From Nocardioides gilvus (GTDB taxonomy: Bacteria > Actinomycetota > Actinomycetes > Propionibacteriales > Nocardioidaceae): DNA of 64,000 nucleotides. A program made the translations under genes and the position numbers. The stretch lies in the NCBI RefSeq assembly GCF_003194605.1, contig NZ_QHKY01000007.1, positions 62,001-126,000 of the forward strand, written 5' to 3'. The notes beneath the pieces were generated by a model, which worked only from the letters and a program-made list of their open reading frames with translations, did no database searches and was not told where the DNA came from. Positions 25,229 to 35,317 of this stretch are shown here, piece by piece (the stretch's first letter is position 1; every line of letters begins with the position of its first letter).

Positions 25229-27112
25229 GTGTCTGCATCTTCAGCCCCGAAGCCCGGAGAGACTCCCGCGTCGATCCTGCGGAACTTCTGCATCATCGCC
25301 CACATCGACCACGGCAAGTCGACGTTGGCCGACCGGATGCTCCAGTTGACCGGGGTCGTGGACGCGCGAGCTGCCCGGGCCCAGTACCTCGACCGGATGG
25401 ACATCGAGCGCGAGCGCGGCATCACGATCAAGAGCCAGGCCGTCCGGATGCCGTGGACCGTCACCGAGGAAGCCGCAGGGCTCCACGACATCGATGCCGG
25501 ACCGGGCACCTATGTGCTCAACATGATCGACACCCCCGGGCACGTCGACTTCACCTACGAGGTGTCGCGGTCGTTGGAGGCGTGTGAGGCGGCCGTCCTG
25601 CTGGTCGACGCAGCGCAGGGCATCGAGGCGCAGACACTCGCCAACCTCTACCTGGCCATGGCAGCCGATCTCCACATCATCCCGGTGCTCAACAAGATCG
25701 ACCTGCCGAGCGCCAACCCCGAGAAGTACGCCGCTGAGCTGGCCGGCCTGGTCGGCTGCGAGCCCGAGGACGTCCTGCGAGTCAGCGCCAAGAGCGGTGT
25801 CGGCGTCGAGGAGCTGCTGAACGAGATCGTCAAGCAGACCCCGCCGCCGGTCGGGGAGAAGGACAATCCCGCCCGCGCCCTGATCTTCGACTCCGTCTAT
25901 GACACCTACCGGGGGGTCATCACCTACGTTCGGGTCATCGACGGTGAGCTCACCCACCGGGACCGCATCCGGATGATGTCGACCAATGCCACCCACGAGC
26001 TCCTCGAGCTCGGGGTGATCAGCCCTGAGGCCGTCAAGTCCGACAAGATCGGGGTCGGCGAGGTCGGCTACGTGATCACCGGGGTCAAGGACGTACGACA
26101 GTCCCGGGTCGGTGACACGATCACGACCCAGCACCACGGCGCCACCGAGTCGCTGGGTGGTTACAAGCACCCGAACCCGATGGTCTACTCAGGGCTCTAC
26201 CCCCTCGACGGCGACCAGTTCGGCGACCTGCGTGAGGCCCTGGAGAAGCTCCAGCTCAACGACGCCGCGCTCACCTACGAGCCCGAGACCTCCGGCGCCC
26301 TGGGATTCGGATTCCGGTGTGGCTTCCTCGGTCTGCTGCACATGGAGATCACGCGGGATCGTCTGGAGCGTGAGTTCAACCTCGACCTGATCTCGACCGC
26401 CCCCAACGTGGTCTACGACGTGATCATGGAGGACGGCACCGAGATCGAGGTGACCAACCCGAGCGAGTTCCCCGATGGCAAGGTCCACGAGATCCGGGAG
26501 CCCGTCGTGCGGGCCACCATCCTGTCGCCGTCGGACTACATCGGCACGATCATGGAGCTGTGCCAGACCAAGCGCGGAACGCTGCTGGGCATGGACTACC
26601 TCTCCGAGGACCGCGTCGAGATGCGGTACACGTTGCCGATGGGCGACATCGTCTTCGACTTCTTCGACCAGTTGAAGTCGCGCACCAAGGGCTACGCCTC
26701 GCTCGACTACGAGCGCAAGGGCGACCAGGCTGCTGACCTGGTCAAGGTCGACATCCTGCTCCAGGGGGAGCCCGTGGATGCGTTCTCCGCGATCGTCCAC
26801 CGTGACGCGTCGTACAACTACGGCGTGATGATGGCGTCGAAGTTGAAGGAACTCATCCCGCGACAGCAGTTCGAGGTTCCCATCCAGGCGGCGATCGGCG
26901 CACGCGTCATCGCCCGCGAGAACATCCGCGCCATTCGCAAGGACGTGCTTGCCAAGTGCTACGGCGGCGACATCAGTCGTAAGCGCAAACTGCTCGAGAA
27001 GCAGAAGGAAGGCAAGAAGCGGATGAAGATGGTCGGTCGCGTCGAGGTGCCCCAGGAGGCCTTCGTGGCTGCCCTGTCCACCAGTGGGGGCGGCACCGAC
27101 CCCAAGAAGTAG
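25229..27112 (+). CDS. lepA: Elongation factor 4 (LepA) GTPase
   Basis: 627 residues. A translational GTPase that back-translocates or remodels stalled ribosomes. G1 is AHIDHGKST (24-32), followed by [12 protein letters not shown]3 DTPGHVDF and G4 NKID. The LepA-specific C-terminal domain ends with [17 protein letters not shown] and the [10 protein letters not shown] segment. GTG 25229 ([20 protein letters not shown]) is the most family-like start. The DNA upstream to 25083 is shared with the divergent APH-fold gene. A strong hairpin terminator follows directly after the stop. Confidence 0.97.
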   Translation: MSASSAPKPGETPASILRNFCIIAHIDHGKSTLADRMLQLTGVVDARAARAQYLDRMDIERERGITIKSQAVRMPWTVTEEAAGLHDIDAGPGTYVLNMIDTPGHVDFTYEVSRSLEACEAAVLLVDAAQGIEAQTLANLYLAMAADLHIIPVLNKIDLPSANPEKYAAELAGLVGCEPEDVLRVSAKSGVGVEELLNEIVKQTPPPVGEKDNPARALIFDSVYDTYRGVITYVRVIDGELTHRDRIRMMSTNATHELLELGVISPEAVKSDKIGVGEVGYVITGVKDVRQSRVGDTITTQHHGATESLGGYKHPNPMVYSGLYPLDGDQFGDLREALEKLQLNDAALTYEPETSGALGFGFRCGFLGLLHMEITRDRLEREFNLDLISTAPNVVYDVIMEDGTEIEVTNPSEFPDGKVHEIREPVVRATILSPSDYIGTIMELCQTKRGTLLGMDYLSEDRVEMRYTLPMGDIVFDFFDQLKSRTKGYASLDYERKGDQAADLVKVDILLQGEPVDAFSAIVHRDASYNYGVMMASKLKELIPRQQFEVPIQAAIGARVIARENIRAIRKDVLAKCYGGDISRKRKLLEKQKEGKKRMKMVGRVEVPQEAFVAALSTSGGGTDPKK

Positions 27113-27123
27113 GCGTCATCACT

Positions 27124-27162
27124 CGCACCGACGTCCCTGGTGCCCACCGGGACGTCGGTGCG
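27124..27162 (+). terminator. Terminator of lepA
   Basis: A 14-bp stem CGCACCGACGTCCC (27124-27137)/GGGACGTCGGTGCG (27149-27162). The loop can pair further (GGTG/CACC). It starts 11 bp after the lepA stop. The remainder of the 27113-27339 gap is A/T-richer and should hold the promoter of the next gene, but I cannot assign its elements. Confidence 0.9.
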
Positions 27163-27339
27163 CTGAGTCATGCCGCCGTCCGGCGCCGTGAACTCTCCCC
27201 AGAGGTCGTTTCGGTCTGGACTTTTTATTCAGAGTGTGGAAAGGCTACCGATGAGTTCGAGAGTGATCTAGGTTACGTCCCACAAGGTCAGCGCGGGCGT
27301 CGAGTGCGCCCAAGGCACCAACGATTGCAGGGGAGACGC

Positions 27340-29163
27340 ATGCCCATCACGTATGACACCAGTTTCTTGGACACGATGCTGCCGAACACGGCCGTGCAGT
27401 TCTGGGACCGGGTCGCCAAGTCAGCCGACCGGGAGGCGTTCCGCTACCCGACGAAGGCAGAGACCTGGGAGTCCGTCACCTGGGCCCAGGCGGGTGAGGT
27501 GGTCAGCAAGCTGGCAGGCGGTCTCCTGGCATTGGGCCTGCAGCCCGAGATGCGCGTCGGCATCACGTCCGGCACCCGCTACGAGTGGCTCCTCGCTGAC
27601 CTCGCGATCGGCGCCTCAGCCGGCGCGACCACGACTGTCTACCCGACGACCAACGAGGAGGACACGGCCTACATCCTCGCCGACAGTGAGTGCCGCCTGG
27701 TCTTCGCCGAGGACGACGAGCAGATCGCCAAGCTGCGCAACCGCAAGTCCGAACTGCCCTACGTCGCCAAGGTCATCACCTTCGACGGTGCCACCGACGG
27801 CGACTGGGTGATCAGCCTGGACGAGCTCGCGGCTCTCGGCGAGGCGCACCTCGCTGCGAACCCGGGACTGCTGGAGCAGAAGGCCGCGAGCATCAGCCCT
27901 GACCAGCTGGCGACCCTCGTCTACACCTCGGGCACGACCGGCCGCCCCAAGGGCGTCCGACTGAAGCACTCCTCGTGGGTCTACGAGGGCTCCGCGATCC
28001 AGTCGATGAACATCCTCAGTGAGGACGACCTGCAGTTCCTGTGGCTGCCGATGGCCCACGTCTTCGGCAAGGTCCTCATGTCGACGCAGATGGCCTGCGG
28101 CTTCGCGACCGCCATCGACGGCCGGGTCGACAAGATCGTCGACAACCTCGCAGTCGTGCAGCCGACCTTCATGGGTGCTGCCCCGCGCATCTTCGAGAAG
28201 GCCTACGGCCGCATCGTCACCATGCAGGAGGCCGAGGGTGGCCTCAAGGAGAAGATCTTCAACAAGGCCTTCGAGGTCGGTCGCGAGGTCGAGCGTCGCA
28301 AGGAGGCCGGAGAGAAGATCCCCGCCGGGCTCAACTTCCAGCGCAACCTCTTCGACAAGTTGGTCTACTCCAAGATCCGGGCCCGCTTCGGTGGCCGCGT
28401 GCGCTTCTTCATCTCGGGCGCAGCCGCTCTCAACAGCGACATCGCCCAGTTCTTCAACGTCGCGGGCATCCAGATCCTCGAGGGTTACGGCCTCACCGAG
28501 ACCTCGGCCGGTGCGTTCGTCAACCACCCCGACACCAACAAGTTCGGCACTGTCGGTCGGCCGTTCCCGGGCACCGAGGTCCGTCTCGGAGACGGCGACG
28601 AGGTCCAGATCAAGGGGCCCGGCGTCATGGAGGGTTACCACAACCTTCCCGAGGAGACCTCGCGCTCGCTTTCGGCCGACGGCTGGTTCCACACCGGCGA
28701 CAAGGGCTCCCTCGACGAGGACGGCCTGCTCACCATCACCGGCCGCATCAAGGAGCTCTTCAAGACCTCCGGCGGCAAGTACGTCGCCCCGCCGGCGATC
28801 GAGGCCAAGTTCAAGGCTGTCTGCCCGTACGCGAGCCAGTTCATGGTCTTCGGTGAGGGCCACCAGTACTGCGTCGCACTAGTCACGCTCGACCCCGACG
28901 CCATCGGCGCCTGGGCCGAGGAGAACGGGATGAGCGGCAAGTCCTACACCGAGATCGTCTCCAGCCCCCAGGTGCAGGAGATGGTCGAGGGGTACGTGCA
29001 GGAGACCAACTCCCAGCTCAACCGTTGGGAGACCATCAAGAAGTGGCGTCTCCTCGACCACGACCTGACCATCGAGTCGGGCGAGCTGACCCCGTCCATG
29101 AAGGTCAAGCGCAACGTCGTCCAGGCCAACTACCAGGGCATGATCGACGAGATGTACGCCTGA
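27340..29163 (+). CDS. Long-chain fatty-acid--CoA ligase (AMP-forming)
   Basis: 607 residues. It activates free fatty acids to acyl-CoA through an acyl-adenylate. The AMP-binding signature YTSGTTGRPKGVRL is at about 197-210, IQILEGYGLTETSAG around 383-397, GWFHTGDKGSL around 448, and the C-terminal lysine segment GELTPSMKVKR near 585. Length and YGLTETSAG are typical of the FadD15-like actinobacterial branch. ATG 27340 has a purine-rich SD (GCAGGGGAG) about 6 bp upstream. It supplies substrate to enzymes such as the enoyl-CoA hydratase and EtfAB elsewhere in the window, but is not in an operon with them. Confidence 0.95.
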   Translation: MPITYDTSFLDTMLPNTAVQFWDRVAKSADREAFRYPTKAETWESVTWAQAGEVVSKLAGGLLALGLQPEMRVGITSGTRYEWLLADLAIGASAGATTTVYPTTNEEDTAYILADSECRLVFAEDDEQIAKLRNRKSELPYVAKVITFDGATDGDWVISLDELAALGEAHLAANPGLLEQKAASISPDQLATLVYTSGTTGRPKGVRLKHSSWVYEGSAIQSMNILSEDDLQFLWLPMAHVFGKVLMSTQMACGFATAIDGRVDKIVDNLAVVQPTFMGAAPRIFEKAYGRIVTMQEAEGGLKEKIFNKAFEVGREVERRKEAGEKIPAGLNFQRNLFDKLVYSKIRARFGGRVRFFISGAAALNSDIAQFFNVAGIQILEGYGLTETSAGAFVNHPDTNKFGTVGRPFPGTEVRLGDGDEVQIKGPGVMEGYHNLPEETSRSLSADGWFHTGDKGSLDEDGLLTITGRIKELFKTSGGKYVAPPAIEAKFKAVCPYASQFMVFGEGHQYCVALVTLDPDAIGAWAEENGMSGKSYTEIVSSPQVQEMVEGYVQETNSQLNRWETIKKWRLLDHDLTIESGELTPSMKVKRNVVQANYQGMIDEMYA

Positions 29164-29183
29164 TCCATCGGCGCTCCGCGGGC

Positions 29184-29217
29184 GTCGACACACCGGTGCA
29201 GGTCACCGGGTGTCGAC
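29184..29217 (+). terminator. Terminator of the acyl-CoA ligase gene
   Basis: GTCGACACACCGGTG (29184-29198) pairs with CACCGGGTGTCGAC (29204-29217) with one bulged base, 20 bp after the stop. Confidence 0.8.
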
Positions 29218-29264
29218 GTCCGTCGGCATTTCTGACCGGGCTCCGCGTTGTGGTCAGATGAGCT

Positions 29265-30485
29265 GTGCCCCAAGCCCTGCCCGACACGGATCCAGCCCCC
29301 CGCGACGGCTCCCTGCCGTCCTTCGCGCTGGACGGTGCGGAGCAGCGTAAACTCGGCTTCTACGTCCACGTGCCCTTCTGCCGGGTGCGTTGCGGCTACT
29401 GCGACTTCAACACCTACACGGCCCCCGAGCTCGGTGACGTCGCTGGTGCCTCGATCGCCACGTACGCCGGTGCCGCCATCGAAGAGGTGCGGTTGGCCCG
29501 CAGGGTCATGGGGACGAGGGAAGGTGGTGTCTCGACCGTCTTCTTCGGTGGGGGCACTCCGACACTGCTCCCTGCACCGGACCTGGTCGCCGTGTTGCGC
29601 TCCATCGACCTCGAGATCGGTCTGGCGCCGGGCGCAGAGGTCACCACTGAAGCGAACCCGGACTCCGTGACGCCGCAGAGCCTGGCTGTCCTGCGCGAGG
29701 GCGGATTCACCAGACTCTCCTTCGGGATGCAGTCTGCAGTGCCTCACGTGCTGGCGACCCTTGACCGGACCCATGACCCCCTTCGGGTGCCCCAGGCCGT
29801 GGAGTGGGCCCGCGCAGCCGGCTTCGAGGAGATCAGCCTCGATCTCATCTACGGCACGCCGGGAGAGTCGACCGCCGACTGGGCGACGTCGTTGGAGGCC
29901 GCGCTCAGCAGTGAACCCGACCACATATCTGCCTACTCGTTGATCGTGGAGCAGGGCACCGCCCTGGCCCGACGGGTGCGTCGCGGCGAGCTCCCCATGC
30001 CGGACGAGGACGACCTGGCGGACAAGTATCTCCTGGCCGACGAGCGCCTCACGGCGGCCGGCCTGAGCTGGTACGAGGTGTCGAACTGGGCCCGTGGCGA
30101 GCAGAGCCGGTGCCAGCACAACATGGGCTACTGGCGAGGCACTGACTGGTGGGGCGTCGGTCCCGGAGCCCATTCCCACGTCGGGGGAGTGCGCTTCTGG
30201 AACGTCAAGCATCCGGCTGCCTATGCACAGCGACTCCTCGAAGGTCTCAGCCCCGCCCAGGGGCGCGAAGTGCTCAGTGACTCAGAACGTCACGTCGAGC
30301 GGGTACTCCTGGAGTTGCGGCTGGTGGACGGCCTGGCGATCGACGTGCTGGACGCCCATGGGCGCGCAGCAGTTCCGGATCAGGTCGCCAAGGGTCTGGT
30401 CGAAGTTGTCGACGACCGCCTGGTCCTCACTCAGCAGGGTCGCCTGCTGGCGGACGGGGTCGTGCGCGACCTGCTCGTCGACTGA
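29265..30485 (+). CDS. hemW: Radical SAM protein HemW (coproporphyrinogen III oxidase-like heme chaperone)
   Basis: 406 residues. The radical-SAM cluster CxxxCxxC is at C39, C43 and C46 (CRVRCGYCDFNTY). GGGTPTLL binds SAM, and EANPDSVTPQ, RLSFGMQSA and YGTPGESTADW follow as in HemW. HemW proteins bind and deliver heme to haem enzymes and generally lack true HemN activity. GTG 29265 (MPQALPDTDPAP) begins shortly before the conserved GFYVHVPFCR strand, and the SD is weak. The gene lies directly upstream of hrcA-dnaJ separated by three minus-strand genes, as in many actinobacteria. Confidence 0.93.
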   Translation: MPQALPDTDPAPRDGSLPSFALDGAEQRKLGFYVHVPFCRVRCGYCDFNTYTAPELGDVAGASIATYAGAAIEEVRLARRVMGTREGGVSTVFFGGGTPTLLPAPDLVAVLRSIDLEIGLAPGAEVTTEANPDSVTPQSLAVLREGGFTRLSFGMQSAVPHVLATLDRTHDPLRVPQAVEWARAAGFEEISLDLIYGTPGESTADWATSLEAALSSEPDHISAYSLIVEQGTALARRVRRGELPMPDEDDLADKYLLADERLTAAGLSWYEVSNWARGEQSRCQHNMGYWRGTDWWGVGPGAHSHVGGVRFWNVKHPAAYAQRLLEGLSPAQGREVLSDSERHVERVLLELRLVDGLAIDVLDAHGRAAVPDQVAKGLVEVVDDRLVLTQQGRLLADGVVRDLLVD

Positions 30486-30502
30486 ACCGCCACCGGGGCC
30501 GC

Positions 30503-30532
30503 ACGACCCAGCCGCGACAGCGACCGGGTCGT
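30503..30532. terminator. Hairpin between hemW and the DUF4870 gene
   Basis: ACGACCC (30503-30509) pairs with GGGTCGT (30526-30532) across a 16-nt loop, in the gap between two convergent genes. Confidence 0.5.
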
Positions 30533-30552
30533 CCGGCGGAGTGAGGTGGAGG

Positions 30553-31065
30553 TCAGCTCACGAATCTGAAGATCAGCTTGAAGTGGTTCTCCTCGCCGTT
30601 GTTCGCCTTGATCGCGCCGAGGATCGTGCCCACGAGCCACCAGATGCCGACGATCGGGAGCAGGATGAAACCGACCAGCGCCAACAGCAGCACCGCCGAG
30701 ACGGCGATGTAGATGAACATCGAGATCTGGAAGTTCAGCGACTCGACCGCCTGACGACGCACGAAGGGTGAGTCGTTCCCCTTGAGCAGCATCACGACGA
30801 GCGGCACGAGCCACGCGAAGATGCCGGTGACGAATCCCGCGACCAACGCGCCCCAGTGGGCGGCGCTGGCCCAGAAGCGCTCCTCGTTGGGTGTGAGTTG
30901 ACCCGCGGACTGCCCCGGTGCGGGCTGCTGACCGTACGGCTGCTGCCCGTACTGGGGGGCGCCGTACGGCTGCTGCCCTGAGGCTGGCTGCTGCCCGTAC
31001 TGCGGTGCGCCGTACTGGGGCGGCTGCTGAGGATCGGGGACACCGGGTTGTTCGGGGTGGGTCAT
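30553..31065 (-). CDS. DUF4870 domain membrane protein with Gln/Pro/Tyr-rich N-terminus
   Basis: 170 residues. Residues 1-57 are low-complexity QPYG repeats (APQYGQQPASGQQPYGAPQY) on the cytoplasmic side. DUF4870 follows: TPNEERFWASAAHWGALVAG, three TM helices (about 73-93, 115-135 and 137-155), and PFVRRQAVESLNFQI as the family hallmark. Function unknown. A strong SD (TAGGAGGG) precedes ATG 31065. The DUF3097 gene lies 25 bp upstream on the same strand, so the two may be co-transcribed. Confidence 0.85.
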   Translation of the reverse strand: MTHPEQPGVPDPQQPPQYGAPQYGQQPASGQQPYGAPQYGQQPYGQQPAPGQSAGQLTPNEERFWASAAHWGALVAGFVTGIFAWLVPLVVMLLKGNDSPFVRRQAVESLNFQISMFIYIAVSAVLLLALVGFILLPIVGIWWLVGTILGAIKANNGEENHFKLIFRFVS

Positions 31066-31090
31066 GGTTCCCTCCTAGGAACTCTGACTG

Positions 31091-31945
31091 TCACTGCGCA
31101 GTGACGAAGTCGATCAGTTCCTCCACCCTACCGAGCAGCGTCGGGTCGAGATCCTGGAAGCCACGGACGCCGCCGAGGATGTGCTTCCAGGCACGCGCGA
31201 TGTCGGTCTGGTCGCGATGCGGCCAGCCGAGCAGTTGGCAGGTCCCCTTCTTCCACTCGATGCTCCGCGGCACGTCCGGCCAGCGGTCGAAGCCCAGTCG
31301 CTCCGGCTTGACTGCCTGCCACACGTCGATGAAAGGGTGCCCGACGATGAGCACGTGCTTGCCCACGTCCGAGCGCATCACCGACTGCGCGATGCGGCTC
31401 TCCTTGGAACCGGGCACGAGGTGGTCGACCAGCACACCGACGCGGCGGTCAGGGCCGGGCTTGAACGCTCGGAGGTGCTCTGCGAGGTCGTCGACACCAC
31501 CGAGGAACTCGACCACCACGCCCTCGATGCGCAGGTCGTCGCCCCACACCTTCTCGACCAGTTCGGCGTCATGTCGTCCCTCGACGAAGATCCGGCTCTG
31601 TCGCGCCACCCGGGCCTTGACGTCGTGCACGGCCACCGAACCCGAGGCGGTGCGCGTTGCCCTCGCGGGGGCCGCAACCTGCACCGGCGCCGTGAGGATC
31701 ACCGGCGACCCCTCGATCAGGTAGCCGGGCCCCATCGGGAAGGTGCGTCGTCGGTACTTGCGGTCCTCGAGGGTGATCGTCCGCAGGTCCCGGTCGATGC
31801 CGACGATCTCTCCGCACCACTCGGTGGTCACCTCCTCGACCACCAGGCCGATCTCGGCGGGCTGCTCCTTCGCGCGGCCACGCACGGGTGCGCGCCAGTC
31901 GCCGGAGAGGACGTCGGAACCGTAGCGATCAGTGGGAGAAGACAC
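31091..31945 (-). CDS. DUF3097 family protein
   Basis: 284 residues. The start MSSPTDRYGSDVLSGDWRAP is typical of the actinobacterial DUF3097 family. There is a beta-rich N-terminal domain (~25-100). The C-terminal domain (RIFVEGRHDAELVEKVWGDD, VGVLVDHLVPGSKESRIA, HVLIVGHPFIDVWQAV) looks like a Toprim-type fold, with Glu in FVEGRHDAE and a DxxxPGS loop. Function unknown; nucleic-acid related activity is only an inference from the Toprim-like motifs. GTG 31945 is supported by TAGCGT 6 bp upstream. Confidence 0.85.
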   Translation of the reverse strand: MSSPTDRYGSDVLSGDWRAPVRGRAKEQPAEIGLVVEEVTTEWCGEIVGIDRDLRTITLEDRKYRRRTFPMGPGYLIEGSPVILTAPVQVAAPARATRTASGSVAVHDVKARVARQSRIFVEGRHDAELVEKVWGDDLRIEGVVVEFLGGVDDLAEHLRAFKPGPDRRVGVLVDHLVPGSKESRIAQSVMRSDVGKHVLIVGHPFIDVWQAVKPERLGFDRWPDVPRSIEWKKGTCQLLGWPHRDQTDIARAWKHILGGVRGFQDLDPTLLGRVEELIDFVTAQ

Positions 31946-31951
31946 GTGCCA

Positions 31952-31957
31952 ACGCTA
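31952..31957 (-). promoter_or_regulatory. Putative -10 hexamer for the DUF3097 gene
   Basis: TAGCGT on the minus strand, 6 bp before GTG 31945. Confidence 0.5.
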
Positions 31958-32033
31958 GGGCGCAGCGCCGACCGGACCCGTCAGGCCCCACGGCGTGCCG
32001 CGGATCATCGCGGACGGGGCGAGGCCTCCGACG

Positions 32034-32897
32034 TCAGATCAGCGGCAGTCGCTTCTGGCTGCGGGGCAGGTGCTGGTAGCCGCGCGCCACGGCGTGGCCG
32101 AGTCCTTCAGGCAGGTAGGGCCACTGGGCGGCTCCCAGGGCGTCCTCGACGCGTACCCCGCGTCCGGCCAGGTCGCGGATCGTCTCTGCGACCACGCCGA
32201 TCGCGCCGCGCTGCTCCTGGACGTACGCGAGGTCGACGGAGCCGCCGTGTCCGGGGACGACCACGGTCTCGGGTCGCAACATCCCGAGTACGAAGTCGAG
32301 GGCGAGGGGCCAGTCCAGGGGCCACGAGTCCTCACCGAAGCACGGAGCGCCGGACTGCTCGACGAGGTCGCCAGCGATCAGGACACCGGCGTCAGGGACG
32401 TTGACCACGAGGTCTCCTGCGGTGTGCCCACGCCCCGGGTGCACGAGCTCGACCTGCCGGTCGCCGAGGTCGAGGATCCGGACCGAGGAGAAGGTGTGCG
32501 TGGGAAGCGCGATCTCGGTCTCGCCCACCTCTTCGTGGTGACCCTCGCTCTCCGGGTGGCCGACCACCGCCCGCGTCGCCAGCGCGCCGGGACCGAACTT
32601 CTCCAACTCGGCGCAGGCCTCCTCGTGGGCGTACACAGGCACGGGGCCGTACGCGTCGAGCACGGCCCGGTTGCCGAAGGTGTGGTCGAAGTGCCAATGG
32701 GTGTTCACCACGCCCGTGACCTCACCGATGCCGAGGGCCCGGACGTCGTCGACCAGCGCCCGGCCGGCCCGGGTCGAGCCGTGGGTGTCGACGAGGAGGA
32801 CTCCGTCCTGACCTGCGATGACGGCGGCGGTGGTGTCCAACCACTCGCGCCGCGAGACCCAGACCCGGTCGGACACTTCGTGGAAGGCGCCAGTCAT
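32034..32897 (-). CDS. MBL-fold metallo-hydrolase
   Basis: 287 residues. The metal-binding motif THWHFDHTFGN (about 67-77) gives HxHxDH. A further His is in GRGHTAGDLVV (about 155), the bridging Asp in VLIAGDLVEQ, and the last His in VVPGHGG. All ligands of a dinuclear site are present, so this is a catalytically competent hydrolase of the glyoxalase II/quorum-lactonase-like group. The substrate is unknown. ATG 32897 has TAGGCT 6 bp upstream. It is divergent from hrcA, with a 138-bp shared intergenic region that contains the CIRCE element. Confidence 0.88.
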   Translation of the reverse strand: MTGAFHEVSDRVWVSRREWLDTTAAVIAGQDGVLLVDTHGSTRAGRALVDDVRALGIGEVTGVVNTHWHFDHTFGNRAVLDAYGPVPVYAHEEACAELEKFGPGALATRAVVGHPESEGHHEEVGETEIALPTHTFSSVRILDLGDRQVELVHPGRGHTAGDLVVNVPDAGVLIAGDLVEQSGAPCFGEDSWPLDWPLALDFVLGMLRPETVVVPGHGGSVDLAYVQEQRGAIGVVAETIRDLAGRGVRVEDALGAAQWPYLPEGLGHAVARGYQHLPRSQKRLPLI

Positions 32898-32903
32898 GGT
32901 GTG

Positions 32904-32909
32904 AGCCTA
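32904..32909 (-). promoter_or_regulatory. Putative -10 hexamer for the MBL-fold gene
   Basis: TAGGCT on the minus strand, 6 bp before ATG 32897. Confidence 0.5.
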
Positions 32910-32949
32910 GTCGCGCGGGGTGCGCAGGCTTCGGGGTCGGTGGTTAGAC

Positions 32950-32974
32950 TGGCACTCGTCTGGTCTGAGTGCCA
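32950..32974 (+). promoter_or_regulatory. CIRCE operator (HrcA binding site)
   Basis: TGGCACTC (32950-32957), a 9-bp spacer, then GAGTGCCA (32967-32974). This is the CIRCE inverted repeat with the canonical spacing. A candidate -10, TAGACT (32945-32950), touches its left edge, so HrcA binding would cover the transcription start of hrcA-dnaJ. Confidence 0.92.
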
Positions 32975-33035
32975 AAGAAGGTGCTGGGTAGGCCGTCGTC
33001 CGATCACGTGAGTTCCATCAGGACAGGAGGAGCCG

Positions 33036-34061
33036 ATGTCGCAGGACCGAAAGCTCGCCGTCCTCCGCGCGATCGTCGAGGACTACGTCGCCACCGAGGA
33101 GCCGGTGGGGTCGAAGGCACTGGTCGAACGCCACGGGCTGGGGGTCTCCCCGGCGACGGTGCGCAACGACATGGCGGCGCTGGAGGAGGAGGGCTTCATC
33201 CACCAGCCCCACACCAGCGCCGGCAGGGTGCCCACCGACAAGGGCTACCGACTCTTCGTCGACCGCCTGGCCACGCTGAAACCGATGTCGGCGGCGGAGA
33301 AGCGCGCGATCTCCACATTCCTCGACGGCGCGGTCGACCTGGACGACGTCGTGCAGCGATCCGTCCGTACGCTCTCGCAGCTGACCCAGCAGGTCGCCGT
33401 CGTGCAGTACCCGACGCTGTCGAGCAGCACGGTGCGACACGTCGAGTTCGTGGCGCTGGCACCGAGCCGGTTGTTGGTGGTCCTGATCCTCTCGAACGGT
33501 CGCGTGGAGCAGCGCGCGGTCGAGCTCGGCACCGAGACGTTGGACGACTCGCGCCTTGCCGACCTGCGGACCGGCGTCAACCGGGTCGCCGCCGGTCAGC
33601 GGATCGCGGACGCCTCGACGGCCCTCGGTGGGCTCCTCGAGGAGATCCCGCTCGACTCCGCTCCGCTCTTCGGGCCGGTCGTCGAGACCCTCGTCGAGGC
33701 CATGTCCGACCACAGCCGGGACGACCGCGTCGCCGTCTCCGGGACTGCCCACCTGGCTCGGTACGGCGACACCTTCGAGACCTCGGTGCGCCCCCTGCTC
33801 GAGGCGATGGAGGAACATGTCACCCTGCTCAAGTTGTTGGGTGAGGCGAGCACTCACGGTGCGCTGACCGTACGTATCGGGACCGAGGGCCCGTTCAGCC
33901 AGTTCGCGGCCACCAGCGTCGTCTCCTCGGGATACGGACCCGGGCGTGACTCACCGGCCAGCCTGGGGGTCCTGGGCCCGACCCGCATGGACTACCCGAG
34001 CACGATGGCCACGGTGCGAGCCGTGGCCCGGTACGTCTCGCGCATCCTCGACGAGTCCTGA
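33036..34061 (+). CDS. hrcA: Heat-inducible transcription repressor HrcA
   Basis: 341 residues. The N-terminal winged helix ([20 protein letters not shown], then [20 protein letters not shown]) binds [23 protein letters not shown] is the HrcA linker signature, and a GAF-like domain follows. A CIRCE element lies 62 bp upstream of ATG 33036, indicating autoregulation of hrcA-dnaJ; groESL and dnaK would be controlled elsewhere. The SD is GGAGGA. dnaJ follows after 68 bp. Confidence 0.97.
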   Translation: MSQDRKLAVLRAIVEDYVATEEPVGSKALVERHGLGVSPATVRNDMAALEEEGFIHQPHTSAGRVPTDKGYRLFVDRLATLKPMSAAEKRAISTFLDGAVDLDDVVQRSVRTLSQLTQQVAVVQYPTLSSSTVRHVEFVALAPSRLLVVLILSNGRVEQRAVELGTETLDDSRLADLRTGVNRVAAGQRIADASTALGGLLEEIPLDSAPLFGPVVETLVEAMSDHSRDDRVAVSGTAHLARYGDTFETSVRPLLEAMEEHVTLLKLLGEASTHGALTVRIGTEGPFSQFAATSVVSSGYGPGRDSPASLGVLGPTRMDYPSTMATVRAVARYVSRILDES

Positions 34062-34129
34062 TCCGGCGTCGAGCCAGACATCACTGATCCACCGCACCGC
34101 ACCACACCGAACGACCACGAGGACCTACG

Positions 34130-35302
34130 TTGAGCCACGACCTGTACGAACTGCTCGGTGTCGCCCGCGACGCTGACGCCGACCAGATCAAGAAGGCCTA
34201 CCGCAAGCTGGCGCGCCAACTCCACCCCGACGTCAACCCTGACCCGGAGAGCCAGGAGAAGTTCAAGCAGGTGACGAGCGCCTACGAGGTGCTCTCCGAC
34301 CCGCAGAAGCGTGCCCACTACGACCGGGGTGGCGACCCCTTCGGTGGCGGCGCCGCCGGCTTCGGCCAGGGGGCGGGGTTCTCCTTCACCGACATCATGG
34401 ACGCCTTCTTCGGCGGTGCGGCCCCGGGCGGCGGCGGTGGTGGCCGCGGTCCCCGTCCGCGGATGCGACGTGGGCAGGACGCCCTCATCGCGATCGAGAT
34501 CGACCTCGCACAGGCGGCATTCGGTGTCACCCGGGAGATCAAGGTCGACACTGCGGTCCACTGCGCGACCTGTCAGGGGGCCGGGACCGCCCCGGGCACC
34601 GAGCCGGTGACCTGTGCGCAGTGCCACGGCGCCGGCGAGGTCGCACAGGTGCAGCGTTCGTTCCTCGGTGAGGTCCGTACGCTCCGCCCCTGTGCTGCCT
34701 GCCGTGGCTACGGCTCGACCATCCCCGACCCCTGCCGCGAGTGCGCCGGTGACGGTCGCGTCCGGTCCCGCCGCACCCTGAACGTCAAGATCCCTGCCGG
34801 CGTCGACGACGGCACCCGGGTCCAGCTCTCCGAGCAGGGCGAGGTCGGCCCCGGCGGCGGCCCGGCCGGCGACCTGTACGTCGAGATCCGGGTCGCGGAG
34901 CACGCCACCTTCGTCCGTCACGGCAACGACCTGCACTGCACCGTCTCGGTCCCGATGACCGCAGCCGCGTTGGGCACGTCGGTGACCTTGGCGTTGTTGG
35001 AGGCTGACCTGGAGTCTGCCGACCCGGAGACCACCACCACGCACGAGCTCGACATCAAGCCCGGTACGCAGTCCGGGACCGAGCAGGTCCTGCGCGGGCT
35101 GGGTGTGCCCGGCCTGCGCGGCGGACGCGGCGACCTCATCGTCACCGTCGTCGTCGAGACCCCGACCAAGCTCGACGCCCGCCAGGAGGAGTTGCTGCGC
35201 GAATTGGCAGCTCTGCGTGGCGAGGAGGCGCCCGAAGGCACCGTGCGCAGTGCGTCGAAGTCGGTCTTCGGGCGTCTTCGCGACGCCTTCGGCGCCAACT
35301 GA
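34130..35302 (+). CDS. dnaJ: Molecular chaperone DnaJ (second-type, HrcA-linked)
   Basis: 390 residues. The J domain (~1-70) carries the HPD tripeptide at 32-34 that stimulates DnaK. A Gly/Phe-rich region includes [15 protein letters not shown]. Four zinc motifs follow: [24 protein letters not shown] and CRECAGDG. The C-terminal substrate domains complete the type-I layout. The start is TTG 34130 with GAGGA 9 bp upstream; no ATG lies near. It shares the CIRCE-controlled transcript with hrcA. Actinobacteria usually carry another dnaJ beside dnaK. Confidence 0.96.
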   Translation: MSHDLYELLGVARDADADQIKKAYRKLARQLHPDVNPDPESQEKFKQVTSAYEVLSDPQKRAHYDRGGDPFGGGAAGFGQGAGFSFTDIMDAFFGGAAPGGGGGGRGPRPRMRRGQDALIAIEIDLAQAAFGVTREIKVDTAVHCATCQGAGTAPGTEPVTCAQCHGAGEVAQVQRSFLGEVRTLRPCAACRGYGSTIPDPCRECAGDGRVRSRRTLNVKIPAGVDDGTRVQLSEQGEVGPGGGPAGDLYVEIRVAEHATFVRHGNDLHCTVSVPMTAAALGTSVTLALLEADLESADPETTTTHELDIKPGTQSGTEQVLRGLGVPGLRGGRGDLIVTVVVETPTKLDARQEELLRELAALRGEEAPEGTVRSASKSVFGRLRDAFGAN

Positions 35303-35317
35303 GCCGAGGAGCCACCG

